A stretch of DNA of 64,000 bases from Stakelama marina (GTDB lineage: Bacteria > Pseudomonadota > Alphaproteobacteria > Sphingomonadales > Sphingomonadaceae). A model generated the notes under the pieces. It saw nothing but the letters and a program-made list of their open reading frames with translations, had not been told where the DNA came from and did no database searches. The stretch's first letter is position 1. The number at the start of each line of letters is the position of its first letter. Below are positions 51,424 to 60,233 of this stretch, piece after piece. The stretch lies in assembly GCF_018122655.1 (NCBI RefSeq), contig NZ_JAGRQC010000001.1, positions 186,001-250,000 of the forward strand, read 5' to 3'. The position numbers and the translations under genes were made by a program.

Positions 51424-51939
51424 TTATGCCGCGTCCTTGGCGCCGTAAGCGCCGAACACACGCGCGAGCTGAGCCGCCGGCGCCTGGGTGACGGTTGCGA
51501 GCTTGGTCGCGGGCGCCTGTACAAGGCCCACGATCTTGGCACGCAGTTCGTCGAGCGACGGAAGCGAAGCAAGCGATTTCACGCCTTCCGCGTCGAGCAT
51601 GGTGCTGCCCATCGCGCCGCCGATGACTTCGAGCTTCTCGTTGTCCTTGGCGAAGTTGACCACCACCTTGGCAGCGGCAACCGGGTCTTCCGATGTGGCA
51701 AGCGCCGTGGGACCGACGAGCAGGTCGGAAAGACCCGCATAATCGGTTCCGTCGAGCGCGATCTTGGCAAGGCGGTTCTTCGCGACCTTGTAGCTCGCAC
51801 CGGCGTCGCGCATCTTCCGCCGAAGGTCGTCCGCCTGTGCGACGGTCAGACCGTGGTTGCGGGTGACGACCACCACGCCAACCTCGGAAAAGGTGCGGTT
51901 CAGCTCGGCAACGGCTTCGGTCTTCTGGGAACGATCCAT
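51424..51939 (-). CDS. rplJ: 50S ribosomal protein L10
   Basis: A 171-aa L10 protein that anchors L7/L12 dimers at the stalk base ([26 protein letters not shown] start; KNRLAKIAL in the middle). AGGAG precedes the start. L10 usually represses its own operon through an RNA leader; the 470-bp gene-free region upstream may hold it. Confidence 0.98.
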   Translation of the reverse strand: MDRSQKTEAVAELNRTFSEVGVVVVTRNHGLTVAQADDLRRKMRDAGASYKVAKNRLAKIALDGTDYAGLSDLLVGPTALATSEDPVAAAKVVVNFAKDNEKLEVIGGAMGSTMLDAEGVKSLASLPSLDELRAKIVGLVQAPATKLATVTQAPAAQLARVFGAYGAKDAA

Positions 51940-52411
51940 GCCGGTCTCCTCAACAATGGATGCGGGGCTGCGCCGTGGCGCGACCGCATCCGGTTCACAC
52001 TGCCGCGCCCGAGCCGAAGCCGAACGCAGCGTTCCAATTGTCCGAGGGGCAAAAATCGTCGCGGCCAGAGCATGTCCCTGGCTGGACCCGACGCCTTCCG
52101 GTCTGGAAAGCGGATCGGTAAATCTCTTCCCCGTCTTGGCAGGAGATTAAGGGCGAAGCGCCCACCTGCTGTCTCGGACGGCTGCCGGACGGGCGAACCC
52201 GATCCGACGAAGCGCGGCATTTAGCGCGAATCGACGCAAAGTCAATGGCGGGGTGGCCGAGCGCTTGGCTTCACACTATTCGCGCTCATCCTTTGCGAAA
52301 CTTGCCCTGCGACGAAATATCGTTGCGCTTCGGTCGGGAGCGTTTTCGGACAGGTCAAAGAGCGCGCGCGATTCTGGCACGGGTCGGTGCGTGTAGGAAA
52401 GATGTTTCCGC
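51940..52411. other. Leader region of rplJL and tonB 3' flank
   Basis: About 470 bp without a credible gene. It holds the rplJ promoter and leader and the 3' flank of the tonB-like gene. A text resembling the first bases of a tRNA-Leu/Ser (ggggtggccgagcgctt) occurs near 52249, but no anticodon arm follows. A compact L10-binding structure is expected here but I did not fold it. Confidence 0.45.
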
Positions 52412-53089
52412 TCAGTCGAAGCGGAAGGCGATGGTGAAGGTCGGCTCTCTGCCAAGCGCCGCAGGCGGGGCCGGGAAGGGCGCAGCGCGGCGCACGGTCC
52501 GCAGCGCCAGCCGGTCGAGTGCTGCGTTGCCGCTGGCCCCGGTGACCGAGACCCGTTCCAGCGCCCCCGATGCGGAGAGACTGAAGGTGAGTTCGGCGGT
52601 GCCGGGAATATGCACGCCCGACGGGCGCCGCGCCGCGATGCGCTGCCATAGGGATCGGGCATAGGCGTCGCGTGCCGATTTATCGGCTTGCTCGCGGGGA
52701 GGCGGCGGTGGTGGCGGTGGCAGCGGCGCGGCAGGCAGCCTGATGTCGAGGGGCGGCGCAGCATCGGGAAGTGGCGGATGCGGGGCTGTCAGAGGAACTG
52801 ATGGTGCTTCGGTCCGCCTTGGGAGCGAAGCGGTGCTCTCCCGCAATCGGACCGGCCGGGTGGGCTTGGTCGGCACCGATTCGGGCTGGGGGGCGGGCAG
52901 GGGCGCGGGCTTTTCGGCGGGCAGGACATCGAAGGTTTTCAGCGCGGCGCTTTGCGGAGCCGCAGGGTTGGGTGCGGGAGCCGCAAAAAGGACGAATGCC
53001 GACAATCCCGCGAGCGCGGCAGCGGCGACCGTCGCGCCGCGCACTTGCGCTCGGGGCGGACGATAGCGGCTCGCTGGATCGCCGGACAT
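52412..53089 (-). CDS. TonB-family energy transducer
   Basis: A 225-aa TonB protein: one N-terminal membrane segment (GATVAAAALAGLSAFVLFAA), a long Pro-rich periplasmic spacer (PPPPPPPP stretch and repeated KPxP), and a C-terminal TonB box-binding domain (GTAELTFSLSASGALERVSVTGASGNAALDRLALRTVRRAAPFP). It starts 3 nt after the receptor stop and likely energises that receptor. Confidence 0.9.
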   Translation of the reverse strand: MSGDPASRYRPPRAQVRGATVAAAALAGLSAFVLFAAPAPNPAAPQSAALKTFDVLPAEKPAPLPAPQPESVPTKPTRPVRLRESTASLPRRTEAPSVPLTAPHPPLPDAAPPLDIRLPAAPLPPPPPPPPREQADKSARDAYARSLWQRIAARRPSGVHIPGTAELTFSLSASGALERVSVTGASGNAALDRLALRTVRRAAPFPAPPAALGREPTFTIAFRFD

Positions 53090-53092
53090 GCG

Positions 53093-55261
53093 TCAGAACT
53101 TCGCCGACAGCGACAGGTTGAAACTTCGCCCGCGTCCGGGAACCGGGCGAAGGATGCCCGTTGCCTTCAGGTCGCCGAGCGACTGTCCACCCAGCGGCGG
53201 AGCATAGGCGGTGTCGAACAGGTTCGCGACCTCGACGCCCAGCCGGATGCCACGCCACGTATAGCCCGTGCCCAGATTTACGAGCGTATAGCCGTCGGTT
53301 TTCGGCTCGACGCGGGTGGGATCGACGCGCGTCTTGTCGGCGACCGCCTGTATCTCTGCATGCGCGTCCCAGCCGGCGTTCGCATAATCGAGCGCTACCG
53401 AGGCGTTGAACGGCATCTGGTGATAGAGCGGATCGTCATCGGCTAGGTTCTGCCCGTGAAGCCAGCTCGCGCCGAAACTCATCCGCGCGGCGGCGCCGTC
53501 CGTGCCTTGCCACAGGGCGACATCGCCCGAGACATCCAGCCCGTAAAAATGCGCTTCGCGATTGGCAAACTGCAACTGCACGAAGCCGGTCGGCATACCC
53601 ATCATGTTGCGGACATCACCGAGTTTCACGACGTCGATATAGTCGGCGACATGCGTGAACCAGGGCGCGATCTTCAGCGACCATGGCGTGCCGCCCGAAC
53701 CGATGAACGTCACCGCGCCGCTGATCGTGTCGGCGCGTTCGGGGGCAAGGTTCAGATTGCCGACATAGCCGTTACCATCGCCGAACCAGCCGATCATGTT
53801 GCTCGCCATCGTGCCGCGGCCCCAGGCATAACGTTCGTAGATGTTGGGCGAGCGGACCTTGTGCGCATAGCCGAGATCGAGCGCGACGCCGTCCAATGCC
53901 CGATAATGGAGGAGTGCGCTTCCGCTCCAGTTGCTATCGTGCCGCGCATGGTCGGCGGCGTTGAACGCAGCCGCCGCCATCGCGTCGGCCATCTGCATCA
54001 TGCCGGTGCCATAGGGCTGGACATCGCCGGTGTTCATCCAGACCTGATCGTTGCGGATGCCGATGGTGCTGGTGAGCCCGTCGGCCCAGTTCGCTTCCCA
54101 TTCGGCATAGGTGCCGAGCCGGTCGCGATGCGCGGCGTTCACGTTCACGAAGGTGTTCGGCCCCATCATCATGCTGCCCCCGACCGGCGGCCAGTAATCG
54201 TCGAGCCATTGATGGTGCAACTCGCTGCCGACCCGGATCGTGTCGCGCGCCGAGACGGGGAGCGAGAGCTTCAGCGTGTAGCCGGCGGCGTGAACCTCTG
54301 TATTCATCGGCATGCCGCCATTCGCGGTTCCGCCCTTGTCGGCGAGGAAGTTCATGCGGTGATCGGTGTCGCGGTAGTGGACGGTCAGGTCGACATCGCC
54401 CCAGGCGAACCAGTTCTGCCAGCGGCCGTTCAGGAACCATGACCTGTTGTCGGTCATGTCCATCCGCTGGTTGGGAAAGCCTTCGCGAGGCGCGCGCTGG
54501 ATCCCGCCCTGTACGCGGAACAGGCCGATGCCGGTCTGCGCGGCGAGGGTGAGCGCGTGGTCGGTCTTGGCATATTCGGTCGAGCGGACGATGCCGTCGT
54601 TGCCGCCGCCTTCGTAATTGTCCGACTGCGTATAGCTGCCGTCATAGGTGAGGCTGACCCGATCGGTTGCCGCCGTAACGCTGGCCGCGCCGCCGAAACC
54701 ATCGCCGTTCGAGCGGTAGAAGGTCGAGACATTGCCGGTGACGAGCGTGCGCCCCGATTGCGCGAATTTCGGTTGGGCGGTTTCCACGAGGATGTTGCCG
54801 CCGATCGTGTCTCCGCCAAGGCTGACCGGTGAAACGCCGGTGACCACGGTAATCGCGGATACGGTTTGCGGATCGGTATAGGACAGCGGCGGATTCATGT
54901 TGTTGGGGCAGGCGTCATCGACCTTGATCCCGTCGATCAGGATGCCGACGCGGCCATTGTCGAGACCGCGAACGACCGGAAGGCTGGAAACGCCGCCTGC
55001 GCCGAATGCGCTGACACCGGGAAGGCGGGCGAGGATATCCGCGGTGTCGCTGCTCCCCATATCCTGCCGGTCGAGGTCGTCGCGGGTAATGCGTCTGGCG
55101 CCGGGCGGCGTCGCGGGCGGCAGCGCATCCGACGCGACGTCGATGTCGGGAAGCGCCGTCGCCCGCTGCGCAAAGGCGGGGGTGGCGAAAATCGAAACGA
55201 ATGCGGTGCCGGCAAGGCAGAGCGAGCGCGCACGAAGGCGCGGCGTGGTGAAGATTGTCAT
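53093..55261 (-). CDS. TonB-dependent receptor, probably for copper
   Basis: A 722-aa outer-membrane receptor. A signal peptide ends in ATPAFAQ, then plug domain features (DTADILARLPGVSAFGAGGVSSLPVVRGLDNGRVGILIDG) and a 22-strand barrel ending in the aromatic C-terminal F. The plug includes ACPNNMNPPLSYTDPQ and extracellular loops are Met-rich (MDMTDN, GGMPMNT, SMMMGPN, MMQMADAM), which resembles OprC/NosA copper receptors. The downstream gene is its own TonB and upstream is a DUF2946 protein. The copper assignment is inference. Confidence 0.85.
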   Translation of the reverse strand: MTIFTTPRLRARSLCLAGTAFVSIFATPAFAQRATALPDIDVASDALPPATPPGARRITRDDLDRQDMGSSDTADILARLPGVSAFGAGGVSSLPVVRGLDNGRVGILIDGIKVDDACPNNMNPPLSYTDPQTVSAITVVTGVSPVSLGGDTIGGNILVETAQPKFAQSGRTLVTGNVSTFYRSNGDGFGGAASVTAATDRVSLTYDGSYTQSDNYEGGGNDGIVRSTEYAKTDHALTLAAQTGIGLFRVQGGIQRAPREGFPNQRMDMTDNRSWFLNGRWQNWFAWGDVDLTVHYRDTDHRMNFLADKGGTANGGMPMNTEVHAAGYTLKLSLPVSARDTIRVGSELHHQWLDDYWPPVGGSMMMGPNTFVNVNAAHRDRLGTYAEWEANWADGLTSTIGIRNDQVWMNTGDVQPYGTGMMQMADAMAAAAFNAADHARHDSNWSGSALLHYRALDGVALDLGYAHKVRSPNIYERYAWGRGTMASNMIGWFGDGNGYVGNLNLAPERADTISGAVTFIGSGGTPWSLKIAPWFTHVADYIDVVKLGDVRNMMGMPTGFVQLQFANREAHFYGLDVSGDVALWQGTDGAAARMSFGASWLHGQNLADDDPLYHQMPFNASVALDYANAGWDAHAEIQAVADKTRVDPTRVEPKTDGYTLVNLGTGYTWRGIRLGVEVANLFDTAYAPPLGGQSLGDLKATGILRPVPGRGRSFNLSLSAKF

Positions 55262-55355
55262 TGGGTTCCATGCTCATACGCGCCGCAACCGGCACATGCG
55301 CACCGGGCGGCAGAAATGGTCAGGCGACCGATGCGGGACCGGCCGTCACGAAGTT

Positions 55356-55784
55356 TCAGGCGATGAGCATCGGTGGTGCGCGGCTGGGCGGCGGTGGCGC
55401 CGGCATGCCGCGCCCCGGCACCTGGCCGGCGCCGCGTAGCGGGTGGAACACCGGATAGGCGGGCGGGACGGTCGTGAGCAGCGCAACCGGAACGGTCGGC
55501 ACCGACGGCGCCGAGTGGCCCGCGAAATCGCAGCGCATATCGGCGCCCGATCCGTCATGATGCTTTCCGTGATCGGCGGCGGCGTGCATTCCCGGCATCG
55601 ACGCAGCGCCGATTTCGGCGGTGAGCGGACCATAGCCGGTACAGATGACGACGCGCGTCGATCCGTCGGCGACGCGCGCGGGCATGAAGCCGGGAGGAAC
55701 GGCCACGTTGAGGGCAAGCGCCGCCAGCGCCGCGACCATCAGCGCGGCGTTGAGCATACCCTTGCGGAAATCGGCTATTCCCAT
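55356..55784 (-). CDS. DUF2946 family protein
   Basis: A 142-aa exported or membrane-anchored protein. One hydrophobic segment (ALMVAALAALALNVAVPPGFMP) is followed by VVICTGYGP and a region rich in His, Met and Cys (MPGMHAAADHGKHHDGSGADMRCDFAGHS). This CxG...C-x-F-A-x-H layout is that of DUF2946 proteins, often found next to copper-related TonB receptors. It lies 94 bp upstream of the receptor gene in the same direction. Confidence 0.8.
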   Translation of the reverse strand: MGIADFRKGMLNAALMVAALAALALNVAVPPGFMPARVADGSTRVVICTGYGPLTAEIGAASMPGMHAAADHGKHHDGSGADMRCDFAGHSAPSVPTVPVALLTTVPPAYPVFHPLRGAGQVPGRGMPAPPPPSRAPPMLIA

Positions 55785-55844
55785 CGTTCGCGGCGAATAC
55801 GCAGACCCGGCGCGGCGGACAATATGGACAAATTGTCCCGCCCG

Positions 55845-56921
55845 TCAGGCGGGCTGCGGTTCCGCCGTCATTGTTGCCGGTGTTTCGCGGAGCAGGTGGG
55901 TGGTCGCAAAACCCGCCACCTTCCAGATCTGGAGCGTGAGTATGGCCGCGACGATACCGTCGGCGGCATAATGCCAGCCGAGGTGAACCGAACCGATAAA
56001 GATTATCAGTGCGAACAGCGTGAGGCCGACGCCGAGCGGTCGCCACAGTGCGAAGCCCGCACAAGCGAAGAGCGTGGCCATCGCGACGTGTAGCGAAGGC
56101 ATCGCCGAAATTCCGCCGGCGAGCATCACCGTCTGCGATTGATAGCCCTGCAGCAGTTCGGCCTGACCGCTCAGCGCCAGCAGGTTCCAGCCGTAGCTGG
56201 TTTCGAGCGCCGTGTTCTGCGCGCTCAGCGTATCGAGCAGCGGTGCAAAGCGGTCGGAGTGATGGAAGGTTTCGAAATAGCAGGGGCCGGCGCTCGGCAG
56301 CAGATAGGCAATGACCGTACCGAGCACGATCCAGACGAGCGTGAACGCGATCAGATAGCGGGTTCGGATGCGGAGTGGCAGGAAACCACTGAGCAGCACG
56401 AAGAGAATCATCGGTACGAACCAGATCAGATAGGCCACGTCGAAGACCTTTGTCGCGATCGGCCATGGCAGCAGCAGATGGGTAACCTGCCAGCCGTCAC
56501 GGCCGAGGAAGATTAGTCGCCCGATATCGGCAAAGGTCGAGTCCATGTCGAAGCCGGCACCCGGAAGTATCCATTGCTTGAAGCTGGTGAACGCGCTCAG
56601 CAGAAGTGCAAAGGAGAATGGTGGAAGCACGAAGGAGAGCAGCCGATCCTGGTGCCAGCGTTCTTGAATGACGCGAACGAGGAACGCCAATGGACGTTCG
56701 CCAGTGCGGCCGCGCGCGATCTGCGCGACGAGCGAAGCCGGGATTGCCGCGACAAGGGCGATGGCGAGGACGTTATAGTTTCGCGACACGTGGTTTTCGG
56801 CGATGAGTACGAAATGCTCCAACCGGATTGCCGGATTCGGCACCACCATCGCCACGAACAGCAGCGTGATGGCGAGCGGCGCGATAGCGGCGCGGACGGG
56901 GCCGGGCAGCGATTCTAACAT
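55845..56921 (-). CDS. PAP2-family membrane phosphatase
   Basis: A 358-aa multi-pass membrane protein with the two PAP2_3-type motifs MPSLH (residues 274-278) and HLGWHYAADG (313-322), plus a preceding LLPSAGPCYFE. This subtype is similar to inositolphosphotransferase-like enzymes (Aur1/Ipt1 relatives). It may work on lipid phosphates or in sphingolipid/inositol-lipid synthesis; the substrate is unknown. Starts at ATG 56921. Confidence 0.85.
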   Translation of the reverse strand: MLESLPGPVRAAIAPLAITLLFVAMVVPNPAIRLEHFVLIAENHVSRNYNVLAIALVAAIPASLVAQIARGRTGERPLAFLVRVIQERWHQDRLLSFVLPPFSFALLLSAFTSFKQWILPGAGFDMDSTFADIGRLIFLGRDGWQVTHLLLPWPIATKVFDVAYLIWFVPMILFVLLSGFLPLRIRTRYLIAFTLVWIVLGTVIAYLLPSAGPCYFETFHHSDRFAPLLDTLSAQNTALETSYGWNLLALSGQAELLQGYQSQTVMLAGGISAMPSLHVAMATLFACAGFALWRPLGVGLTLFALIIFIGSVHLGWHYAADGIVAAILTLQIWKVAGFATTHLLRETPATMTAEPQPA

Positions 56922-56975
56922 GGGCCGGAGCGATAGCGGATCGTGGTTAAGAAACCTTTGGCCCGTGACGATGCG

Positions 56976-57617
56976 TCAGTGGCGCCGGATGTTGATGAGC
57001 CAGGGTTTGGGGCCGCCGGTGGGATGCGGGGTGCCGTCGAGGCGATCGACGCGGATGATCTTTACCGGTTGCTTTATCATCTGACCGCGCATCTCTCCGC
57101 GTCCGCCGCCGGTCGGCAGCGCGAGGATGCGGCGGACGATGTCCATGCCCTTGATGACATGGCCGAACGCCGCGAAGCCGCGATATTTGCCGCGCGCGTC
57201 GAGGCTGGGATTGTCGCCGACCATGATCGAGAAATTGCCATCGGCGGAATCGGGGTCGGCCCCGTGCGCCATCGAGATCGTTCCGTCGGTGTGGTGGATG
57301 CCGGTCTGGCTGGTCGGCTCGAGCGGGACCGAGGGCAGGATGCGGCGCGCGTCGCGGGCGATGCCGCCTTGCACGAACCCATGTTTCGCATCGCCCTTGC
57401 GCCGCGATGCACGGTAGAATTCGGTGCCGACGAACCGGCCGTCATCGACATATTTCATGAAATTGGCGACCGTCTTCGGCGCGTGCTTGGCATCGAGCGC
57501 AAGCGTGACCGGTCCGGCGCTGGTGACGATGCGGACATGCACGGTGTCCTGTGCAAGCGCGGGGGCGGCGGCGCCGAGAATGAGCACGGCGAGGGCGAGA
57601 TAGAGGGTCTTGAGCAT
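56976..57617 (-). CDS. Peptidyl-prolyl isomerase, cyclophilin type
   Basis: A 213-aa exported cyclophilin with signal peptide MLKTLYLALAVLILGAAAPALA. Core motifs include KHAPKTVANFMKYVDDG, GTISMAHGADPDSADGNFSIMVGDNPSLD, and FAAFGHVIKGMDIVRRI. It would catalyse proline isomerisation in the periplasm. Some active-site residues of typical CypA (e.g. FHR arginine) are altered (FYRASRR). Confidence 0.92.
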   Translation of the reverse strand: MLKTLYLALAVLILGAAAPALAQDTVHVRIVTSAGPVTLALDAKHAPKTVANFMKYVDDGRFVGTEFYRASRRKGDAKHGFVQGGIARDARRILPSVPLEPTSQTGIHHTDGTISMAHGADPDSADGNFSIMVGDNPSLDARGKYRGFAAFGHVIKGMDIVRRILALPTGGGRGEMRGQMIKQPVKIIRVDRLDGTPHPTGGPKPWLINIRRH

Positions 57618-57728
57618 CGCGGTCCGTTTATGGGGCAGGTGCGGGCAGGTCCAGTCGCCGGACGATAGCGCGCGGCGGTTTTCGCCTCGCTGAACCGGGG
57701 CGGGGCGTCAGCCCGGGCTGCGGCTGGG

Positions 57729-58712
57729 TCAGTCTGCGGGTCCGGCGGGAACGGGCTTCGGCACCCGCTTCGTGCCTGAAAGCTCCTGATCCATGAATTT
57801 GAGTTGCAGCGGGGCGAAATAGCTGAATGCGGGCCAGTCGGCATATTTCTTTCGGAAAGCTGGCATCGCGGCATCGACCAGCGCCTGCCCCGACAGTCCC
57901 GCGCTGCGTTCGCGTCCGACAAGCGTTTTCAGGTCGGTGAGATAGCCTTCGAACGCCGCGATGTCGCTGGCGGTCGCGATATCGCCATGTCCTGGCACGA
58001 ACGTGATCGTGCCGGCGTCGGGAGCGGTGCGCAGGCGGTCGGTAGTCGCGATCCAGTCGGTCACATTGCCGTCGATGATGTTGGGCGAGACGTGGTTCCA
58101 CAGAATGTCGCCGCAGAACAGGACATTGGCGTCCGGAACGCTGACCATCAGGTCGCCGCCAGTATGGCCGAGCGCGGGTTCGATCACGACCTTGCGGCTG
58201 CCCAGCCAGACCGTCATCCGGTGCCGCGTGGTGATGTCGGGCAGCGGCAGCTTCTCGATCGTTGCCTTCAGCGCCGGGGTCAGACGATCGCCCAGCAGAT
58301 GCTGGTTGTCGGTGCGCACCCAGGCGCGTTCGTTGCGGTGCGCGATGATCGTCGCGCCGGCCTGGCGCAGGACCGCGTCGCCGCCGACATGGTCGATATG
58401 ATAATGCGTATCGACGACGTAGCGGATCGGCTTGGGCGTCAGCTTGCGGATCTGTTCGACCAGCCTTTTCGTTGCGTCGGGATGGAAGAAGCTGTCGATG
58501 ACGAGCACGCCGTCGTCGCCGATGACGAAGCCCGCATTGGAGCCCGATTTGCCCTTCGGCCCGTCGATCGCGGCATAGACGCCGGGGCCGACCTGTTTGA
58601 GCGTGAAGGGCAGCGGGGCGGGCGCATCCGCGGCGGAGAGCGGGGCGCTGGCGAGCGTGACCGCCGCCGCGGCGGTTGCGAGTGCGGTTCGTAACGGCTT
58701 CGTGCGCGGCAT
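57729..58712 (-). CDS. MBL-fold metallo-hydrolase, exported
   Basis: A 327-aa metallo-beta-lactamase superfamily protein with signal peptide ([22 protein letters not shown]). The zinc motif THYHIDH holds His103, His105, Asp107 and His108; further ligands are in HTGGD and PGHGD. ATG at 58712 with GGGGAG upstream is favoured over GTG at 58739. The substrate is unknown; similar proteins include quinoprotein relay and SoxH-like hydrolases. Confidence 0.87.
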   Translation of the reverse strand: MPRTKPLRTALATAAAAVTLASAPLSAADAPAPLPFTLKQVGPGVYAAIDGPKGKSGSNAGFVIGDDGVLVIDSFFHPDATKRLVEQIRKLTPKPIRYVVDTHYHIDHVGGDAVLRQAGATIIAHRNERAWVRTDNQHLLGDRLTPALKATIEKLPLPDITTRHRMTVWLGSRKVVIEPALGHTGGDLMVSVPDANVLFCGDILWNHVSPNIIDGNVTDWIATTDRLRTAPDAGTITFVPGHGDIATASDIAAFEGYLTDLKTLVGRERSAGLSGQALVDAAMPAFRKKYADWPAFSYFAPLQLKFMDQELSGTKRVPKPVPAGPAD

Positions 58713-58803
58713 CTGTGTCGGCTCCCCGTTTCGTGTCACGGGTACGGTAGAGGCTTGCCCGCGAATGATCCACAGCCGGTTGCGGGTGTCGGGCGCACAA
58801 GAA

Positions 58804-58834
58804 AAGGGGCCGGAAATCGCTTCCCGGCCCCTTC
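58804..58834 (-). terminator. Terminator after rplA
   Basis: AAGGGGCCGG/CCGGCCCCTT hairpin with CTTTTC after it on the minus strand, 22 bases past the rplA stop. Confidence 0.8.
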
Positions 58835-58855
58835 GCTGTTCGGTTGGGTAAAGGC

Positions 58856-59548
58856 TTACGCCGCCGCGACCTCGGTCGTGTCGACCTTTACGCCCGGTCC
58901 CATCGAGGACGAGAGCGCGATCTTCTTGACGTACTTGCCCTTGGCGCCCGAGGGCTTGGCCTTGACGACCGCATCGACCAGCGCGTCGAAATTCTCGCGC
59001 AGATCGGCTTCGGAGAAGCTCGCCTTGCCGATGCCGGAATGGATGATGCCGGCCTTTTCGACGCGGTATTCGACCTGGCCGCCCTTGGCGTCCTCGACCG
59101 CTTTCTTCACGTCCATCGTCACGGTGCCGAGCTTCGGGTTCGGCATCAGGCCCTTGGGACCCAGCACCTTACCGAGGCGACCGACGACGCCCATCATGTC
59201 GGGCGTGGCGATGCAGCGATCGAAATCGATATTGCCGCCCTGGATCTGCTCCATCAGGTCTTCGGCGCCGACGACGTCCGCGCCGGCTTCCTTGGCCTCG
59301 TCAGCCTTGGCGCCCTTGGCGAACACCGCGACGCGGACCGACTTGCCGGTGCCCTTGGGCAGGTTGACGACGCCGCGGACCATCTGGTCGGCGTGGCGCG
59401 GATCGACGCCGAGGTTCAGCGCGACCTCGATCGTCTCGTCGAACTTGGCGGTGGCGTTCTTCTTCACCAGCGAAATGGCTTCGTCGACACCGTGCAGCTT
59501 TTCGCCGTCGATGTCCCATGCCTTCTGCTTCTTGGTCAGCTTTGCCAT
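58856..59548 (-). CDS. rplA: 50S ribosomal protein L1
   Basis: A 230-aa L1 protein with the usual [32 protein letters not shown] segment read in two parts here ([17 protein letters not shown], then [11 protein letters not shown]). It binds 23S rRNA at the L1 stalk and can repress rplKA translation. It starts 4 bases after the rplK stop. Confidence 0.98.
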   Translation of the reverse strand: MAKLTKKQKAWDIDGEKLHGVDEAISLVKKNATAKFDETIEVALNLGVDPRHADQMVRGVVNLPKGTGKSVRVAVFAKGAKADEAKEAGADVVGAEDLMEQIQGGNIDFDRCIATPDMMGVVGRLGKVLGPKGLMPNPKLGTVTMDVKKAVEDAKGGQVEYRVEKAGIIHSGIGKASFSEADLRENFDALVDAVVKAKPSGAKGKYVKKIALSSSMGPGVKVDTTEVAAA

Positions 59549-59552
59549 TGGA

Positions 59553-59984
59553 TCAGCCCTCCGTCACTTCGAGGCCCATCGCGCGGGCGCTGCCTTCGAT
59601 GATCTTCGTCGCCGCTTCGATGTCGTTGGCGTTCAGATCCTTCATCTTGGTCTCGGCGATCTGCGCCAGCTGCGAACGCTTGATCTTGCCGGCGACGGCC
59701 TTGCCCGGCTCCTTCGAGCCCGACTTGAGGTTGATCGCCTTCTTGATGAGATAGGTGGCGGGCGGCGTCTTCGTTTCGAACGAGAAGCTGCGATCGGCAT
59801 AGACGGTGATCTTCGTCGGGATCGGCGCGCCCTTTTCAAGGTCGCCGGTCGCGGCGTTGAACGCCTTGCAGAATTCCATGATGTTGACACCGCGCTGACC
59901 GAGCGCGGGGCCGATCGGCGGAGAGGGGTTTGCGGCGCCGGCGGGCACCTGCAAATTGATATAGCCCGAAATTTTCTTGGCCAT
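59553..59984 (-). CDS. rplK: 50S ribosomal protein L11
   Basis: A 143-aa L11 protein ([19 protein letters not shown] start; [20 protein letters not shown]). It forms the GTPase centre with L10. It heads a two-gene operon with rplA; secE and nusG, which normally precede it, are not upstream within the window. Confidence 0.98.
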   Translation of the reverse strand: MAKKISGYINLQVPAGAANPSPPIGPALGQRGVNIMEFCKAFNAATGDLEKGAPIPTKITVYADRSFSFETKTPPATYLIKKAINLKSGSKEPGKAVAGKIKRSQLAQIAETKMKDLNANDIEAATKIIEGSARAMGLEVTEG

Positions 59985-60233
59985 GATGTCTCACTCTGTT
60001 GACGGGCCGCGCGCAGCGAATGCCGCACCCGGCCAGTTTCAAGTTTAGCGGTCCAGGCGATCGCCTGACGGCAATCTCCCGCACGGATTTCCATGAACTG
60101 TGCCGTGGAAGGGCGCGCGCTTAGCGCAAAGCGGCGCGGTTCGCAAGTCCCGCAGGCCCGTGCCGCGCACCGCTGGACCTGTGCCGTATCACTCGCCTAT
60201 GACGGTGGCCGGTCGCGATCGGGAGGGTACAGG

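Noticed and set aside
52245..52290. Text like a tRNA-Leu/Ser 5' end (ggggtggccgagcgctt)
   Set aside because: No matching D-arm, anticodon arm or T-loop follows.
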